Source: Natrinema salaciae
GTDB lineage: Archaea > Halobacteriota > Halobacteria > Halobacteriales > Natrialbaceae
Length of the DNA: 64,000 nucleotides
NCBI RefSeq assembly: GCF_900110865.1
Contig: NZ_FOFD01000001.1
Coordinates: forward strand, 372,001-436,000
Direction: 5' to 3'
Part shown: positions 50,557 through 59,734 of the stretch, in pieces
Numbering within the stretch: the stretch's first letter is position 1
How the letters are laid out: every line of letters starts with the position of its first letter
The notes under the pieces: generated by a model
What the model was told of the DNA's origin: nothing
What the model saw: the letters and a program-made list of their open reading frames with translations, nothing else
Database searches by the model: none
Program-made: the position numbers and the translations under genes

Positions 50557-52104
50557 CTACTCCGATTCGAGTTCGATCGACTCGAGCCCGTACCGGTTCT
50601 CCGTCGGGTGGGGCCGATACCCGCCGAGCTCGGATGCCGTCGCGACGACGTTCGTGTAGTTCGTGAGGAAAGCGACCGGGGCCTCCTCGAGAACGATCGA
50701 CTGAATCTCGTCGTACCGCTCCCGTCGCTCTTCACGGTCGGTACGTTCTCGTGCCTCCTCGAGGAGTGAATCGACCCTCCCGTTCTCGTAGCCGTGATGA
50801 AGCGTCGTCTCCCTCGAGTGGACCAACTCGGCGAGCCGGTCGGGATCCGGATACCAGAGCATCCCCCAGGACGTGAGATAGCCGTCGAACGGCTCCTGAG
50901 TGACCTCGTCGAGCATCGCGTTGTACTCCATCGTCGTGACGTCGACGTCGAACCCGACCCGACCGAGCTGGGTCTGGACCGCCTCGGCGATCAGTGGCAG
51001 ACTCCGGGCGTCGAACGTCGTGAACTCGATCGACAGGGACCCTCCGTCACGTGTTCGGACGTCGTCGTTCGACCCGACCGTCCAGCCGGCAGCCGACAGC
51101 AGGGAGCGGGCCCGGTCTGGATCGTGGGTGTACCCCTCGAGATCCGGGTTCGCCCACTCCGTGACGGACGCTGGGAAGGGCCCGACCGCGGGTTCGTCGA
51201 CGCCCTCGAGGAGCGAATCGCAGATCACCGCCCGGTCGATGGCGTAGTTGACAGCCCGACGAACGCGTTCGTCGTCGAACGGTACCGACTTCGTATCGAA
51301 CGTGAGGAACCTGATCCGGGGGATTTCGGGCGTATACACGTCGATATCGGCCGCCGATTCGAGCGAGCCGACCATCTCCGCCGGGAGGATCCTGGCCATC
51401 TCGAGCGCTCCACTCTCGAGTTTCATGCGACGGGTCTGGTCGTCTTCGACGATTTCGTAACGTACCGACTCAATCTCCGGGAGCCGTCCGTAGTACTCGT
51501 CGTTTCGGACGGCCCGAAGTTTGGACCCGGTGTGGAACGAATCGAAGACGAACGGACCGGTACTGATCGGCTCCGTGATGGTCCCGTCGCCGTCTGCGAC
51601 GGCGTCCGGACTCAGGATGACCGCTTCGTTTCGCGAGAGATGTGCCGGGAGCGGCGCGAACGGGATGCCGGTTTCGACGGCGACTGTCATCTCGTCTGTC
51701 GCCTCGACGGTTTCGATCGGTACGTCCGCGAACGCCGTCGATTCGATCGTTCGGCGGAGCGACTCGACGACGGCTGCCCCATCGAGCGACGCACCGTCGT
51801 GGAACGTCACACCCTCGCGGAGCGAAAACCGCCAGTTGTGGTCGTCCAGGCGCTCCCACCCGGTCGCGAGACCGGGTGCCGGGTTGGCCTCGTAATCGAC
51901 GCCGACGAGCGCCTCGGTGATACCGAGTCGCCGGAGGGTATGGCCACCGTCGAGGGGGTCCCTGTTCGCGTCCCACGGAGAACCGATGCGAACGTCGGCA
52001 TCACCGTCGCCGCCCGAGAGACACCCCGCGAGCGCGAGTGTGCTGGCGCCGATCGTTTTGAGTGCGGTACGTCGATTCGTCGCGAGTCGGTCGTCGTCGT
52101 TCAT
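50557..52104 (-). CDS. Opp/Dpp/Nik-family ABC substrate-binding lipoprotein
   Basis: The protein of 515 residues has a Tat-like lipoprotein signal (NRRTALKTIGASTLALAGC, lipobox LAGC). The family 5 solute-binding domain contains ITEALVGVDYEANPAPGLATGWERLD, NWRFSLREGVTFHDGASLDG and WYPDPDRLAELV. The end (TNYTNVVATASELGGYRPHP) resembles NikA as well as peptide-binding members, so nickel or peptides are both possible. It is the last gene of its operon, 14 bases after the ATPase. Confidence 0.88.
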   Translation of the reverse strand: MNDDDRLATNRRTALKTIGASTLALAGCLSGGDGDADVRIGSPWDANRDPLDGGHTLRRLGITEALVGVDYEANPAPGLATGWERLDDHNWRFSLREGVTFHDGASLDGAAVVESLRRTIESTAFADVPIETVEATDEMTVAVETGIPFAPLPAHLSRNEAVILSPDAVADGDGTITEPISTGPFVFDSFHTGSKLRAVRNDEYYGRLPEIESVRYEIVEDDQTRRMKLESGALEMARILPAEMVGSLESAADIDVYTPEIPRIRFLTFDTKSVPFDDERVRRAVNYAIDRAVICDSLLEGVDEPAVGPFPASVTEWANPDLEGYTHDPDRARSLLSAAGWTVGSNDDVRTRDGGSLSIEFTTFDARSLPLIAEAVQTQLGRVGFDVDVTTMEYNAMLDEVTQEPFDGYLTSWGMLWYPDPDRLAELVHSRETTLHHGYENGRVDSLLEEARERTDREERRERYDEIQSIVLEEAPVAFLTNYTNVVATASELGGYRPHPTENRYGLESIELESE

Positions 52105-52118
52105 AGTACAGTCGTTCG

Positions 52119-54371
52119 TCAGTCGGTGGTGGTGTTCTCGGACTCCGCCGCTCTCCGGCCGTCGATCCCGTCCTCGCCACCCCACTCGCCGGCGTATAGG
52201 CATCGCACTCGAGCCTCGCCGACGGTCTCGACAGTCGGTTCGACACGCGAACAATCCGCCTCGGAGACCGGGCAGCGGGGGTGGAACGAACAGCCCTCAG
52301 GCGGTGATGTGGGACTCGGCGGGTCCGCGGCGAGGGTATCGATACCGGTCCGATCGGTCCCGCGGTCACCCGGTATCGCGTCCAGCAACGACTGGGTGTA
52401 CGGATGCGCCGGTCGCGAGAGCACCTGTCGGGCCGGGCCGATCTCGACGAGCTGACCGAGATACATCACTGCGACGCGATCGGCGACGTGGCGAACGACC
52501 TCGAGATCGTGGGAGACGAACAGGGCGGCGAACCCCAAGGCGTCTTGAAGGTCGGCGAGGAGGTTGAGTACCGTCGCCTGGGTCGACACGTCGAGCGCGG
52601 CCGTCGGTTCGTCGAGGATCAGTACGGACGGTTCCAGCGCGAGCGCGCGTGCGATCGCGACGCGCTGTTGCTGGCCACCGGACAGCTGGCGGGGGTACCG
52701 ATCGACGTACTCGGACGGGAGGCCGACGAGCGAGAGCAGTTCGTCGATGCGGTCGCGCCGGCGGGATCGGGTCCAGCCGGCTTCGATCAGCGGTTCGGCG
52801 ACCGACTGGCCGACCGTCCGCTTCGGATCGAGGCTCCGGCCCGGGTGCTGGAAAACGACGCCGAACTCGGCGAGCTGGACGTCCGTCCGGGTATCGACGC
52901 CGCCGACCTGATCCCCGCGGAGTCGGATGGTGCCGTTCGCCGGCTCCTCGAGCCCCGCGACCAACCGTGCGAGCGTCGACTTCCCACAGCCGCTCTCACC
53001 GACGAGTCCGACCGTCTCGTCGGCCCACAGTGCCAGGCTGAGGTTCCTGACCGCCGTCTCTCCCTCGTCGTCCCCGCGACCGAGGATTCGATCCAGCAGC
53101 GTATCGGTTCCCGCGTAGGATTTCGTGACGCTCTCGAGTTCGACGAGTGGTCGATCGGCCGTCGCCGCCGTCACCGCTTCGGCGTCGTCGCTCGCTCGCT
53201 CGTCGAACCGGGACCGAGCGGGCCCCGTGCCGTCCTGCGAGGGAGTCGTGGGTCCGCACTGTCCGTCGGCGGACGTCGCCTGCACCGGTTCCGATCCGGG
53301 CCTCGAGTCGACGCCGGTTCCGTGCATCGATTCCGGGGAGGCGTCCCGGGCCGCCCGAACGCCACATCGGGCGGTGTGGCCAGCCGTTACCTGAACGGCC
53401 GGTTGCGAGGTGTCGAGACAGTTCTCCGTCGCAAACGGACAGCGGTCGGCGAACCGACAGCCGGTCGAGGGTGGAGCATCGTCCGACGGCGTCCCTGCTA
53501 CCGTCGGGAGCCGCGACTGGGGGTCGGATCGACGTGGGAGCGATCCGAGCAACGCTTTCGTGTACGGGTGGGCAGGATTCGAGCGAAGTTCGTCGGTCGG
53601 CCCTCGTTCGACGACGGCTCCGTCGTACATGACGACGATCCGGTCGCAAAGCGCCGAGACGACCCCGAGATCGTGGCTGATCAGTAGCATTCCCATCCCC
53701 GCTTCCGTATTGAGAGTGGCGAGCCGATCGAGAATCGCGGCCTGGGTCGTCGTGTCTAGCGCCGTCGTCGGTTCGTCGGCGATCAGCACCGACGGTCGGC
53801 GAGCGAGCGCGAGCGCGAGCGCGAGCATCGCTCGCTGGCGCATGCCGCCGCTGAACTCGTGCGGATAGGCGTCGATTCGCTCTGCTGGCTGGCGAATACC
53901 GACCGTCTCCATCAACTCGAGGACCCTCTGTCGCGTCGTTCGCGACCGGAGCCGCGAACTCGAGCCGGCCACAAGCTCCCGGAGAAACGGCTGGCGGTCC
54001 GGGTTCCGACGAATCCGTAGCGCCTCGGCGATCTGTTCCCCGACAGGATACGCCGGGTTGAGGGCCGTCGACGGGTCCTGGAAGGCCATCGCGAGCTCCC
54101 GACCGCGGAGTCGTCGCAGCGTCCGGTCGTCGGCCGTCGTCAGCTCCCGACCGTCGAACCGAATACTGCCGCCGACGATCTCGCCGGGCGCCTCGAGCCT
54201 GACGATCGATCTCGCGGTCACGGACTTTCCGCAGCCACTTTCGCCGACGAGACCGACGATTTCGCCGGGATCGACTTCGAACGACGCGCCGGTGACCGCG
54301 TGGACCGTTTCCGATCCGGTCTGGAACCGAACGCGAAGGTCGTCGACGGTGAGGGGTCCGCTCACGATCAC
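52119..54371 (-). CDS. Fused double ATPase of an Opp/Dpp/Nik ABC transporter
   Basis: The 750-residue protein combines the D- and F-type subunits. Half 1: Walker A GESGCGKSVTA, signature SGGMRQRAML, Walker B VLIADEPTTALD, then the four-Cys oligo_HPY tail (CRFADRCPFATENC and the Cys of ARCGV). A Ser/Gly/Thr-rich linker of about 70 residues follows. Half 2: GESGCGKSTLARLVAG, SGGQQQRVAIARAL, LILDEPTAALD and a second cysteine tail (CSFHPRCPVSEADC and RCLY). Such tails can hold iron-sulfur clusters in Dpp ATPases. The GTG start at 54371 overlaps the permease stop as GTGA, so translation is coupled. Confidence 0.9.
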   Translation of the reverse strand: MIVSGPLTVDDLRVRFQTGSETVHAVTGASFEVDPGEIVGLVGESGCGKSVTARSIVRLEAPGEIVGGSIRFDGRELTTADDRTLRRLRGRELAMAFQDPSTALNPAYPVGEQIAEALRIRRNPDRQPFLRELVAGSSSRLRSRTTRQRVLELMETVGIRQPAERIDAYPHEFSGGMRQRAMLALALALARRPSVLIADEPTTALDTTTQAAILDRLATLNTEAGMGMLLISHDLGVVSALCDRIVVMYDGAVVERGPTDELRSNPAHPYTKALLGSLPRRSDPQSRLPTVAGTPSDDAPPSTGCRFADRCPFATENCLDTSQPAVQVTAGHTARCGVRAARDASPESMHGTGVDSRPGSEPVQATSADGQCGPTTPSQDGTGPARSRFDERASDDAEAVTAATADRPLVELESVTKSYAGTDTLLDRILGRGDDEGETAVRNLSLALWADETVGLVGESGCGKSTLARLVAGLEEPANGTIRLRGDQVGGVDTRTDVQLAEFGVVFQHPGRSLDPKRTVGQSVAEPLIEAGWTRSRRRDRIDELLSLVGLPSEYVDRYPRQLSGGQQQRVAIARALALEPSVLILDEPTAALDVSTQATVLNLLADLQDALGFAALFVSHDLEVVRHVADRVAVMYLGQLVEIGPARQVLSRPAHPYTQSLLDAIPGDRGTDRTGIDTLAADPPSPTSPPEGCSFHPRCPVSEADCSRVEPTVETVGEARVRCLYAGEWGGEDGIDGRRAAESENTTTD

Positions 54372-55309
54372 GATCGCCTCCGCTGTCGGTCGTCGAGATG
54401 ATCCGGATCGAGGGCGTCCCGCAGGCCGTCGCCGACGAGGGAGAACCCGAAGACGGTGAGCGCGATGGCGGTACCGGGTGCGGTGACGAGCCACGGTGCC
54501 GAGCGGAAGTAGTTCCGTCCGTCGGCGATCATCGTGCCCCACTCGGCCGTCGGCGGCTGTGCGCCGAGTCCGAGAAAGGAGAGGCCAGCCGCCGAGAGGA
54601 CCACGGTTCCGAGGTCAAGCGTAGCGAGGACGAGCGCCGGGTTCACGACGTTGGGAACCAGGTGGCGTCTCGCGATCCGCCGCCATGGCGTTCCGTAGAG
54701 CCTGGCGGACTGGACGAACGGACGATCGTTCACGGCGAGAACGCTCGCGCGAACGACGCGGGCGTACGAGGCCCAGCCCACGATCGAGAGAGCGATGACG
54801 ACGTTTCGCAGACTCGGGCCGAGGGCCCCGGCGACCACGAGTGCCAGCACGAGCCCGGGGAACGCGAGCTGGATATCGACGAGTCGCATCAGAACGCCGT
54901 CGACGAGGGGACCACGAGTGGCAGCGACCAGACCGATCGTCGTCCCGATCGTGAGACGAACGACCGTCGCGAGCACACCCAGCGCGAGCGACACGCGGGC
55001 ACCGTAAACGAGTCGCGTTGCGACGTCGCGACCGAGCGCGTCCGTTCCGAGCGGATGTGAGAGCGACGGCCGCTGCAGACGCGCCTCGAGCGCTTGCGTC
55101 GTCGGATCGGTGGGAACGAGCACCGGTCCGACGACGGCGACGACGGCGAGGAAGCAGACGATCACGCCGCCCACACGGAGTCGATAGTTCGCGTGGAACG
55201 CCCGACCGACGCAGGAACGACGGAGTTCGCGCACAGCTTCGTAGATTCCATCGCGGAGGACGCGTGGACGCAATACCGAACGGAGGCGACGGGATCGACC
55301 ATCACTCAC
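54368..55309 (-). CDS. ABC permease, DppC/OppC/NikC type
   Basis: The protein of 313 residues has a hydrophilic N-terminal segment, then helix 1 (VIVCFLAVVAVVGPVLVPTDP). The HPLGTDALGRDVATRLVYGARVSL motif is conserved in C-type permeases. The EAA loop is SARLYGTPWRRIARRHLVPNV. Its start codon overlaps the stop of the B-type permease by four bases, and its own stop overlaps the ATPase start. Confidence 0.92.
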   Translation of the reverse strand: MSDGRSRRLRSVLRPRVLRDGIYEAVRELRRSCVGRAFHANYRLRVGGVIVCFLAVVAVVGPVLVPTDPTTQALEARLQRPSLSHPLGTDALGRDVATRLVYGARVSLALGVLATVVRLTIGTTIGLVAATRGPLVDGVLMRLVDIQLAFPGLVLALVVAGALGPSLRNVVIALSIVGWASYARVVRASVLAVNDRPFVQSARLYGTPWRRIARRHLVPNVVNPALVLATLDLGTVVLSAAGLSFLGLGAQPPTAEWGTMIADGRNYFRSAPWLVTAPGTAIALTVFGFSLVGDGLRDALDPDHLDDRQRRRS

Positions 55310-56253
55310 GGGTGGTCACCCCGTCCCTGTCCGACGCGCGGATCGAGCACAACGTAGGCGAGGTCGACGAGCTGGTTCGTCACGACGAAGGCGACCGCGG
55401 TCACCAGGACGACCCCCTGAACGATCGGATAGTCGCGAGCGAAGACCGCATCGACGAGCAGCGTTCCGAGACCGGGCCGCTGGAAGACGATCTCGACGAC
55501 GACCGCGCCGTTGAGGACGAACCCGAACTGCAGGCCGACGACCGTCACGACCGGAACGAGGGCGTTTCGGAGCGCGTGCTTGTACACCACGAGCCGTTCG
55601 CGGACGCCTTTCGAGCGTGCCACGTCGACGTACTCCGCGTCGAGGACGTCGAGCAGGGAGGTTCGGACGAGACGGGAGACGATCGCGGCCATGCTGGTTC
55701 CGAGCGTGATCGCCGGGAGCACGAGATGGTCGATGGTCCCGGCACCCGAGACGGGCGTTAACCCGAGCCAGAGCGAACTGATCAGGATCAACACGTACCC
55801 GAGCCAGAAGTTCGGAATCGAAACGCCGAGCAACGCGACGATCTGGCTCGTACGATCGATCCACGTGTCCCGATGAACGGCGCTGAGAACGCCAGTTGGA
55901 ACGGCCAAAAGCAGTGAGACGACCATCGCCGCGAGTGCGAGTTCGAGCGTGTTCGGGAGATACTCGAGCAACAACGCCGTGACGGGCTCGGAACGATAGT
56001 ACGAGGTGCCGAGATCGCCCTGTAGAGCGTCGGTGAGCCAGGAGAGGTACTGTACCACGAACGGTTCGTCCAGGCCGTGTTCGCCGCGAAACGCAGCGAC
56101 TTGTGCGTCCGACGGCGGACGTCCCTGTTGCTCCCGGAGGATCGTATACGCCGGATCGCCGGGCGTGAGAAAGACGATGCCGTACGTGACGACGGAGACG
56201 CCGGCCAGGACGACTCCGAGCGATCCGAGCCGAGCGAGGAACGCGCGGAGCAT
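55306..56253 (-). CDS. ABC permease, DppB/OppB/NikB type
   Basis: The protein of 315 residues has six helices. The first (GVVLAGVSVVTYGIVFLTPGDPAY) carries the typical TPGDP signature, followed by the long extracytoplasmic loop QVAAFRGEHGLDEPFVVQYLSWL. The EAA loop is DVARSKGVRERLVVYKHALRNALVPV. It is the first gene of the minus-strand operon (B, C, fused D/F, binding protein). Confidence 0.92.
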   Translation of the reverse strand: MLRAFLARLGSLGVVLAGVSVVTYGIVFLTPGDPAYTILREQQGRPPSDAQVAAFRGEHGLDEPFVVQYLSWLTDALQGDLGTSYYRSEPVTALLLEYLPNTLELALAAMVVSLLLAVPTGVLSAVHRDTWIDRTSQIVALLGVSIPNFWLGYVLILISSLWLGLTPVSGAGTIDHLVLPAITLGTSMAAIVSRLVRTSLLDVLDAEYVDVARSKGVRERLVVYKHALRNALVPVVTVVGLQFGFVLNGAVVVEIVFQRPGLGTLLVDAVFARDYPIVQGVVLVTAVAFVVTNQLVDLAYVVLDPRVGQGRGDHP

Positions 56254-56485
56254 GACTAGCCACGGGAGCGCCTCGAGTTCGTTCGGGCGCGATACGGCGT
56301 CGGTCGGCCGTCACGTTTCACGGTGGTCCACGTGACTGCTGTCGGTACAGCGTGGCTGCTGAGTGGCCATCGAACTCGAATCGGAACTGGCGTCACGATC
56401 CAGCGTCTGCGACCGTCGATCGCGTTCTCGGGACGAGCGCTGTCGGCCGCGTTCGGACCACCGTCGAACAGGGCAGTCATCCAAG

Positions 56486-56499
56486 TCAGGTTTACCTAC
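56486..56499. promoter_or_regulatory. Inverted repeat AGGT-N2-ACCT upstream of the Dpp/Nik operon
   Basis: GTCAGGTTTACCTA, a small dyad about 235 bases upstream of the first permease. It resembles half-sites of DtxR-family metal regulators only loosely. The AT-rich stretch following it (GTAAAACTTTGG) is a candidate promoter element. Tentative. Confidence 0.25.
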
Positions 56500-56605
56500 T
56501 GAAAGTGCAGTTGTAAAACTTTGGTTTCCCGATGCTCCGGTCGGGTCGGACACGCGAGTCATCTGAACGCGATGGATTCGGAAATCGAACGTGCTCGCAG
56601 AGCTA

Positions 56606-56690
56606 TCAGAGCTGGGAAAAGTCGTCCCAATAGAGGTCCACAAGATGGGTGAGGGCGGTGTTCACGCGCGGGATCGAGCCTGACCCGTGG
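56606..56690 (-). pseudogene. Short coding-like tail, possible transposase remnant
   Basis: A minus-strand frame ends ALTHLVDLYWDDFSQL followed by TGA at 56606-56608 and is coding-like for about 28 residues, but no upstream continuation or start is found. It resembles the C-terminal end of a truncated gene, perhaps a transposase or recombinase. It lies in the 466-base space before the Dpp/Nik operon, which otherwise holds no gene. Confidence 0.25.
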
Positions 56691-56719
56691 ACTGTCGCTC
56701 ACCGGCTCTCGTCGCTCCG

Positions 56720-56968
56720 TCACTCGGACGTGATCCGGGCGATGGTGTGAATCTGGTCGTATCGGACACTTCCCTCCTCGAGCGATTGGCCGTCGATCTC
56801 GAGATAGCCCGGTTCGAAGCCCGTCAGCTCGCCGACGACGTCCGTCTGGTGGTCCTCCGTCCGGTCCTCGCTGCGAACTTCGACGGTGTCGCCGATCTCG
56901 AGGTGTTCCCGAACGAGCGCTTTGGTCCGATCCACGTCGGCGTCCGGTGGAATCGTCAGGTCGGTCAT
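56720..56968 (-). CDS. Small acidic conserved protein, function unknown
   Basis: The protein of 82 residues begins MTDLTIPPDADVDRTKAL. It then has strand-rich segments (GDTVEVRSEDRTEDHQTDVVGELTGFEPGYLEIDG) that suggest a small beta-barrel (Sm-like or SH3-like). There is no signal or metal motif. ATG 56968 is chosen; an extension to 56992 adds eight residues. Divergent from the HD-domain gene. Confidence 0.6.
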   Translation of the reverse strand: MTDLTIPPDADVDRTKALVREHLEIGDTVEVRSEDRTEDHQTDVVGELTGFEPGYLEIDGQSLEEGSVRYDQIHTIARITSE

Positions 56969-57077
56969 CGTACGCGAGCCTCCCACGGCCACGCGGGTAG
57001 TAGTTCAGCCGGTATTCGCAACTCGAGCTCCGCGGTCGGACCACCGTTTTTGTACGAACGGGCCGAACGACGGCCCA

Positions 57078-58310
57078 ATGAAGGTTATCAAGGACAGCGT
57101 TCACGACCACATTCAGGTCGACGGCGTCGCCCGCGATCTGCTGGACACGCCGGCGCTCCAGCGACTCCGGAACATCAGACAACTCGGGACCGTCTCCCTG
57201 GTCTACCCGTCGGCCAACCACACCCGATTCGAACACAGCCTCGGGGTCTACCACCTCGCCTGCGAGGGCCTCGAGCATCTCAACGTCGAGGGTCGGCAGG
57301 CGGAGCGCGTTCACGCCGCGGCCCTGCTCCACGACGTCGGTCACGGACCGTTCAGCCACAACATCGAGTCGCTGACCCACCGCCGAACGGGGCGCTACCA
57401 CGACGAGGTCCACGGCCTGCTCGCGGAGGGTTCGGTCGGGGACGTGCTCCGAGATCACGACCTGGAGCCGGCGGCGGTCGCGGATCTGGTCGCCGGCGAG
57501 GGCCGGTTCGGCCAGCTGGTCTCGGGCGAACTCGACGTCGACCGGATGGACTACCTCGTTCGCGACGCCCACCACACGGGCGTTCCCTACGGGACGATCG
57601 ATCACGGCCGGCTCGTCCGGGAGCTGACGTTCGCCGACGGTGAACTCGTCCTCGACGAGGGCAACGTCCAGACCGCCGAGAGCCTGCTGGTCGCCCGGGC
57701 GCTGATGAACCCGACCGTCTACAGCCACAGCGTCGCCCGGATCAGCAAGGCGATGCTCCGCCGGGCGGCCGAACGGCTGCTCGAGTCCCCCGACGCCGAC
57801 GTCGACGCGGAGACCCTCCAGTGGATGGACGACCACGACCTGATCGCGGCGCTGCGGTCGTGTGACGCGACGAGCGACTTCTCCCGTCGACTGGATCACC
57901 GGGACCTGTTCAAGCGGGCGGTGTGGGCCGAACTGGACGACGTACCGGGCGGGATCATCGAGGCCGACCACGGGGCGATTCGCGAGTTCGAGCGCGAAAT
58001 CAGCGCTCGAGCGGATGTCGATCGATCCCGCGTCATTCTCGACGTGCCGAGTCGGCCGTCGATGACGGAGTCGACGACGCGCGTGATGGTCAACGGGGAG
58101 ATCCGCCCGCTGGGCCAGCAGTCGCCGCTCGTCGAGGCGCTGCGTGCGGCCCAGTACTCGCAGTGGCGACTCGGCGTCTACTCGCCGCCCGACCTGCGCG
58201 ACCGGGTGGGCAGGGCCGCCGTCGAGGTGCTCGGGCTGGATATCGACGGGGCGCTGGTTAGCGAGGTCCGGGACGGGCTGGACGCGACGCTGGATCAGTT
58301 CGTCGAATAG
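57078..58310 (+). CDS. HD-domain metal-dependent phosphohydrolase (SAMHD1/dGTPase-like)
   Basis: A 410-residue HD hydrolase with the ordered motifs TRFEHSLGVYHLACEGL (first His), AALLHDVGHGPFSHNIE (HD pair) and SGELDVDRMDYLVRDAHHTGVPYG (last Asp). This matches the dNTP triphosphohydrolase/SAMHD1-like group found in archaea. It likely cleaves nucleotides such as dGTP or cyclic or triphosphate nucleotides. The C-terminal 150 residues form an accessory domain. A weak TATA (GTTTTTGTA) is about 27 bases before the ATG. Confidence 0.9.
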   Translation: MKVIKDSVHDHIQVDGVARDLLDTPALQRLRNIRQLGTVSLVYPSANHTRFEHSLGVYHLACEGLEHLNVEGRQAERVHAAALLHDVGHGPFSHNIESLTHRRTGRYHDEVHGLLAEGSVGDVLRDHDLEPAAVADLVAGEGRFGQLVSGELDVDRMDYLVRDAHHTGVPYGTIDHGRLVRELTFADGELVLDEGNVQTAESLLVARALMNPTVYSHSVARISKAMLRRAAERLLESPDADVDAETLQWMDDHDLIAALRSCDATSDFSRRLDHRDLFKRAVWAELDDVPGGIIEADHGAIREFEREISARADVDRSRVILDVPSRPSMTESTTRVMVNGEIRPLGQQSPLVEALRAAQYSQWRLGVYSPPDLRDRVGRAAVEVLGLDIDGALVSEVRDGLDATLDQFVE

Positions 58311-58411
58311 CGCCATCAGGAGTGCTCGCGGCCGATTTAGCCGGAGAGGGTCGCACGAGGTAGCCACTTCAGGCTCGCGCCTTATTCCTGCTGGGTGGGG
58401 AGAACTATGCG

Positions 58412-58621
58412 ATGAGTGCATTTGTGAGTCGACTCTCGGTTCTGCTCGTCGCAGCGACTGCAGTCGCCGTGGCGCTGGTCGGCTGGGCGGGCGGATTCCT
58501 CACGGTCGAACCGCTCAGCTGGACCAATTCGGCCGTCGTCGCCGGCCTCTCGGTCCTCGTCCTCTCCAGTTTGATCGTCCTCCTGTACGAACCGCTCGAG
58601 ATCGACGACGATTCGAATTGA
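58412..58621 (+). CDS. Small two-helix membrane protein
   Basis: The protein of 69 residues has two hydrophobic helices (LLVAATAVAVALVGWAGGFL and AVVAGLSVLVLSSLIVLLY) separated by TVEPLSWTNS, with a short acidic C-terminal tail. It resembles small haloarchaeal membrane proteins of unknown role. ATG 58412 is well placed, and third positions are mostly G/C. Confidence 0.6.
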   Translation: MSAFVSRLSVLLVAATAVAVALVGWAGGFLTVEPLSWTNSAVVAGLSVLVLSSLIVLLYEPLEIDDDSN

Positions 58622-58682
58622 ACCCACGCCGGCGTCGATCCGGCCCCGAACCGTTGAAGGCACTGACCGCGAACTGCCCCGT

Positions 58683-59729
58683 ATGGAACGAACGGGAACG
58701 ATCCTCCGCGGCCGCGAGTTCGAACCCGTCGAGGGACGGGTCGTGATCGACGACGACGGTCGCATCGAGGCCATCGAAGAAACGGCGGTCGACGGCGACG
58801 ACGTCATCCTGCCGGCGTTCGTCAACGCCCACACCCACATCGGCGATTCGATCGCCAAGGAGGCCGGCGGCGGCCTCTCGCTCGAGGAACTGGTCGCGCC
58901 GCCGGACGGCCTGAAACACCGACTGCTCCGGGCGGCCTCTCGCGACGAGCTGGTGAGCGGGATGAAACGATCGCTGCAGTACATGCGGGAAGCGGGGACG
59001 GCCGCCTGTCTCGACTTCCGCGAGGGCGGCGTCGAGGGCGTTCGGATGCTCGAGGACGCGGCGGACGGGCTCCCGATCGACGCGCTCTCGTTCGCTCGCG
59101 GCTCCGTCGACGCGATGCACGCGGGCGACGGGTTCGGCGCGAGCGGGGCGAACGACGCGTCCTTCGACCGGGAACGGCGGGCGACCAGCGAGGCGGACAA
59201 ACCGTTCGGGATCCACGCGGGTGAGGTCGACGATAGCGACATCAACCCGGCGCTGGACCTCGACCCCGATTTCCTCGTGCACATGGTTCATCCCGAACGG
59301 GTTCACCTGGAGCGGATCGCGGACAGCGAGATCCCGATCGTCGTCTGCCCGCGCTCGAACCTCGTCACGGACGTGGGACTGTCGCCGTACGATGAACTCA
59401 GCGAACGGACGACGCTCGCGCTCGGGACGGACAACGTGATGCTCAACTCGCCGTCGATGTTCCGCGAGATGGAGTTCCTCGCGAAACTCTCCGACCTGCC
59501 GGCCGCCGAGATCCTCCGGATGGCGACGATCAACGGGGCCGAGATCGCCGACCTCGAGTACGGGCTGGTCGAACCCGGACGCGAGGCCCGCCTGCTGGTG
59601 CTCGACGGCGACTCGAACAACCTCGTCGGCGCGCGCGACCCGGTTCGGGCCGTGGTTCGACGCGCCGGCGTCGACGATATTCGCGAGGTCGTCACCGGGG
59701 CAGACGCCGAGGGCGAGCGAACGGAATAG
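58683..59729 (+). CDS. Amidohydrolase-family (chlorohydrolase/cytosine-deaminase-like) enzyme
   Basis: The protein of 348 residues begins with the small composite beta domain. It has the metal-binding VNAHTHIGDS, GIHAGEVDDS, HMVHPERVH and the catalytic Asp in LALGTDNVMLNSPSMF. This is the amidohydrolase TIM-barrel set for one metal (mononuclear deaminase/chlorohydrolase type). The substrate is likely an amino heterocycle, such as cytosine, guanine or a modified nucleobase, but specificity cannot be read. It ends five bases before the convergent gene's stop. Confidence 0.85.
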   Translation: MERTGTILRGREFEPVEGRVVIDDDGRIEAIEETAVDGDDVILPAFVNAHTHIGDSIAKEAGGGLSLEELVAPPDGLKHRLLRAASRDELVSGMKRSLQYMREAGTAACLDFREGGVEGVRMLEDAADGLPIDALSFARGSVDAMHAGDGFGASGANDASFDRERRATSEADKPFGIHAGEVDDSDINPALDLDPDFLVHMVHPERVHLERIADSEIPIVVCPRSNLVTDVGLSPYDELSERTTLALGTDNVMLNSPSMFREMEFLAKLSDLPAAEILRMATINGAEIADLEYGLVEPGREARLLVLDGDSNNLVGARDPVRAVVRRAGVDDIREVVTGADAEGERTE

Positions 59730-59734
59730 GCCGG

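Noticed and set aside
48471-50735. Long minus-strand open frame across the isomerase and second dehydrogenase
   Set aside because: It crosses several real genes and their promoters; composition is that of antisense reading with no recognisable motifs.
53160-53480. GC-rich linker inside the fused ATPase as a possible intergenic boundary between two genes
   Set aside because: The frame is continuous with no stop and no start signals, so a fusion is the simpler reading.
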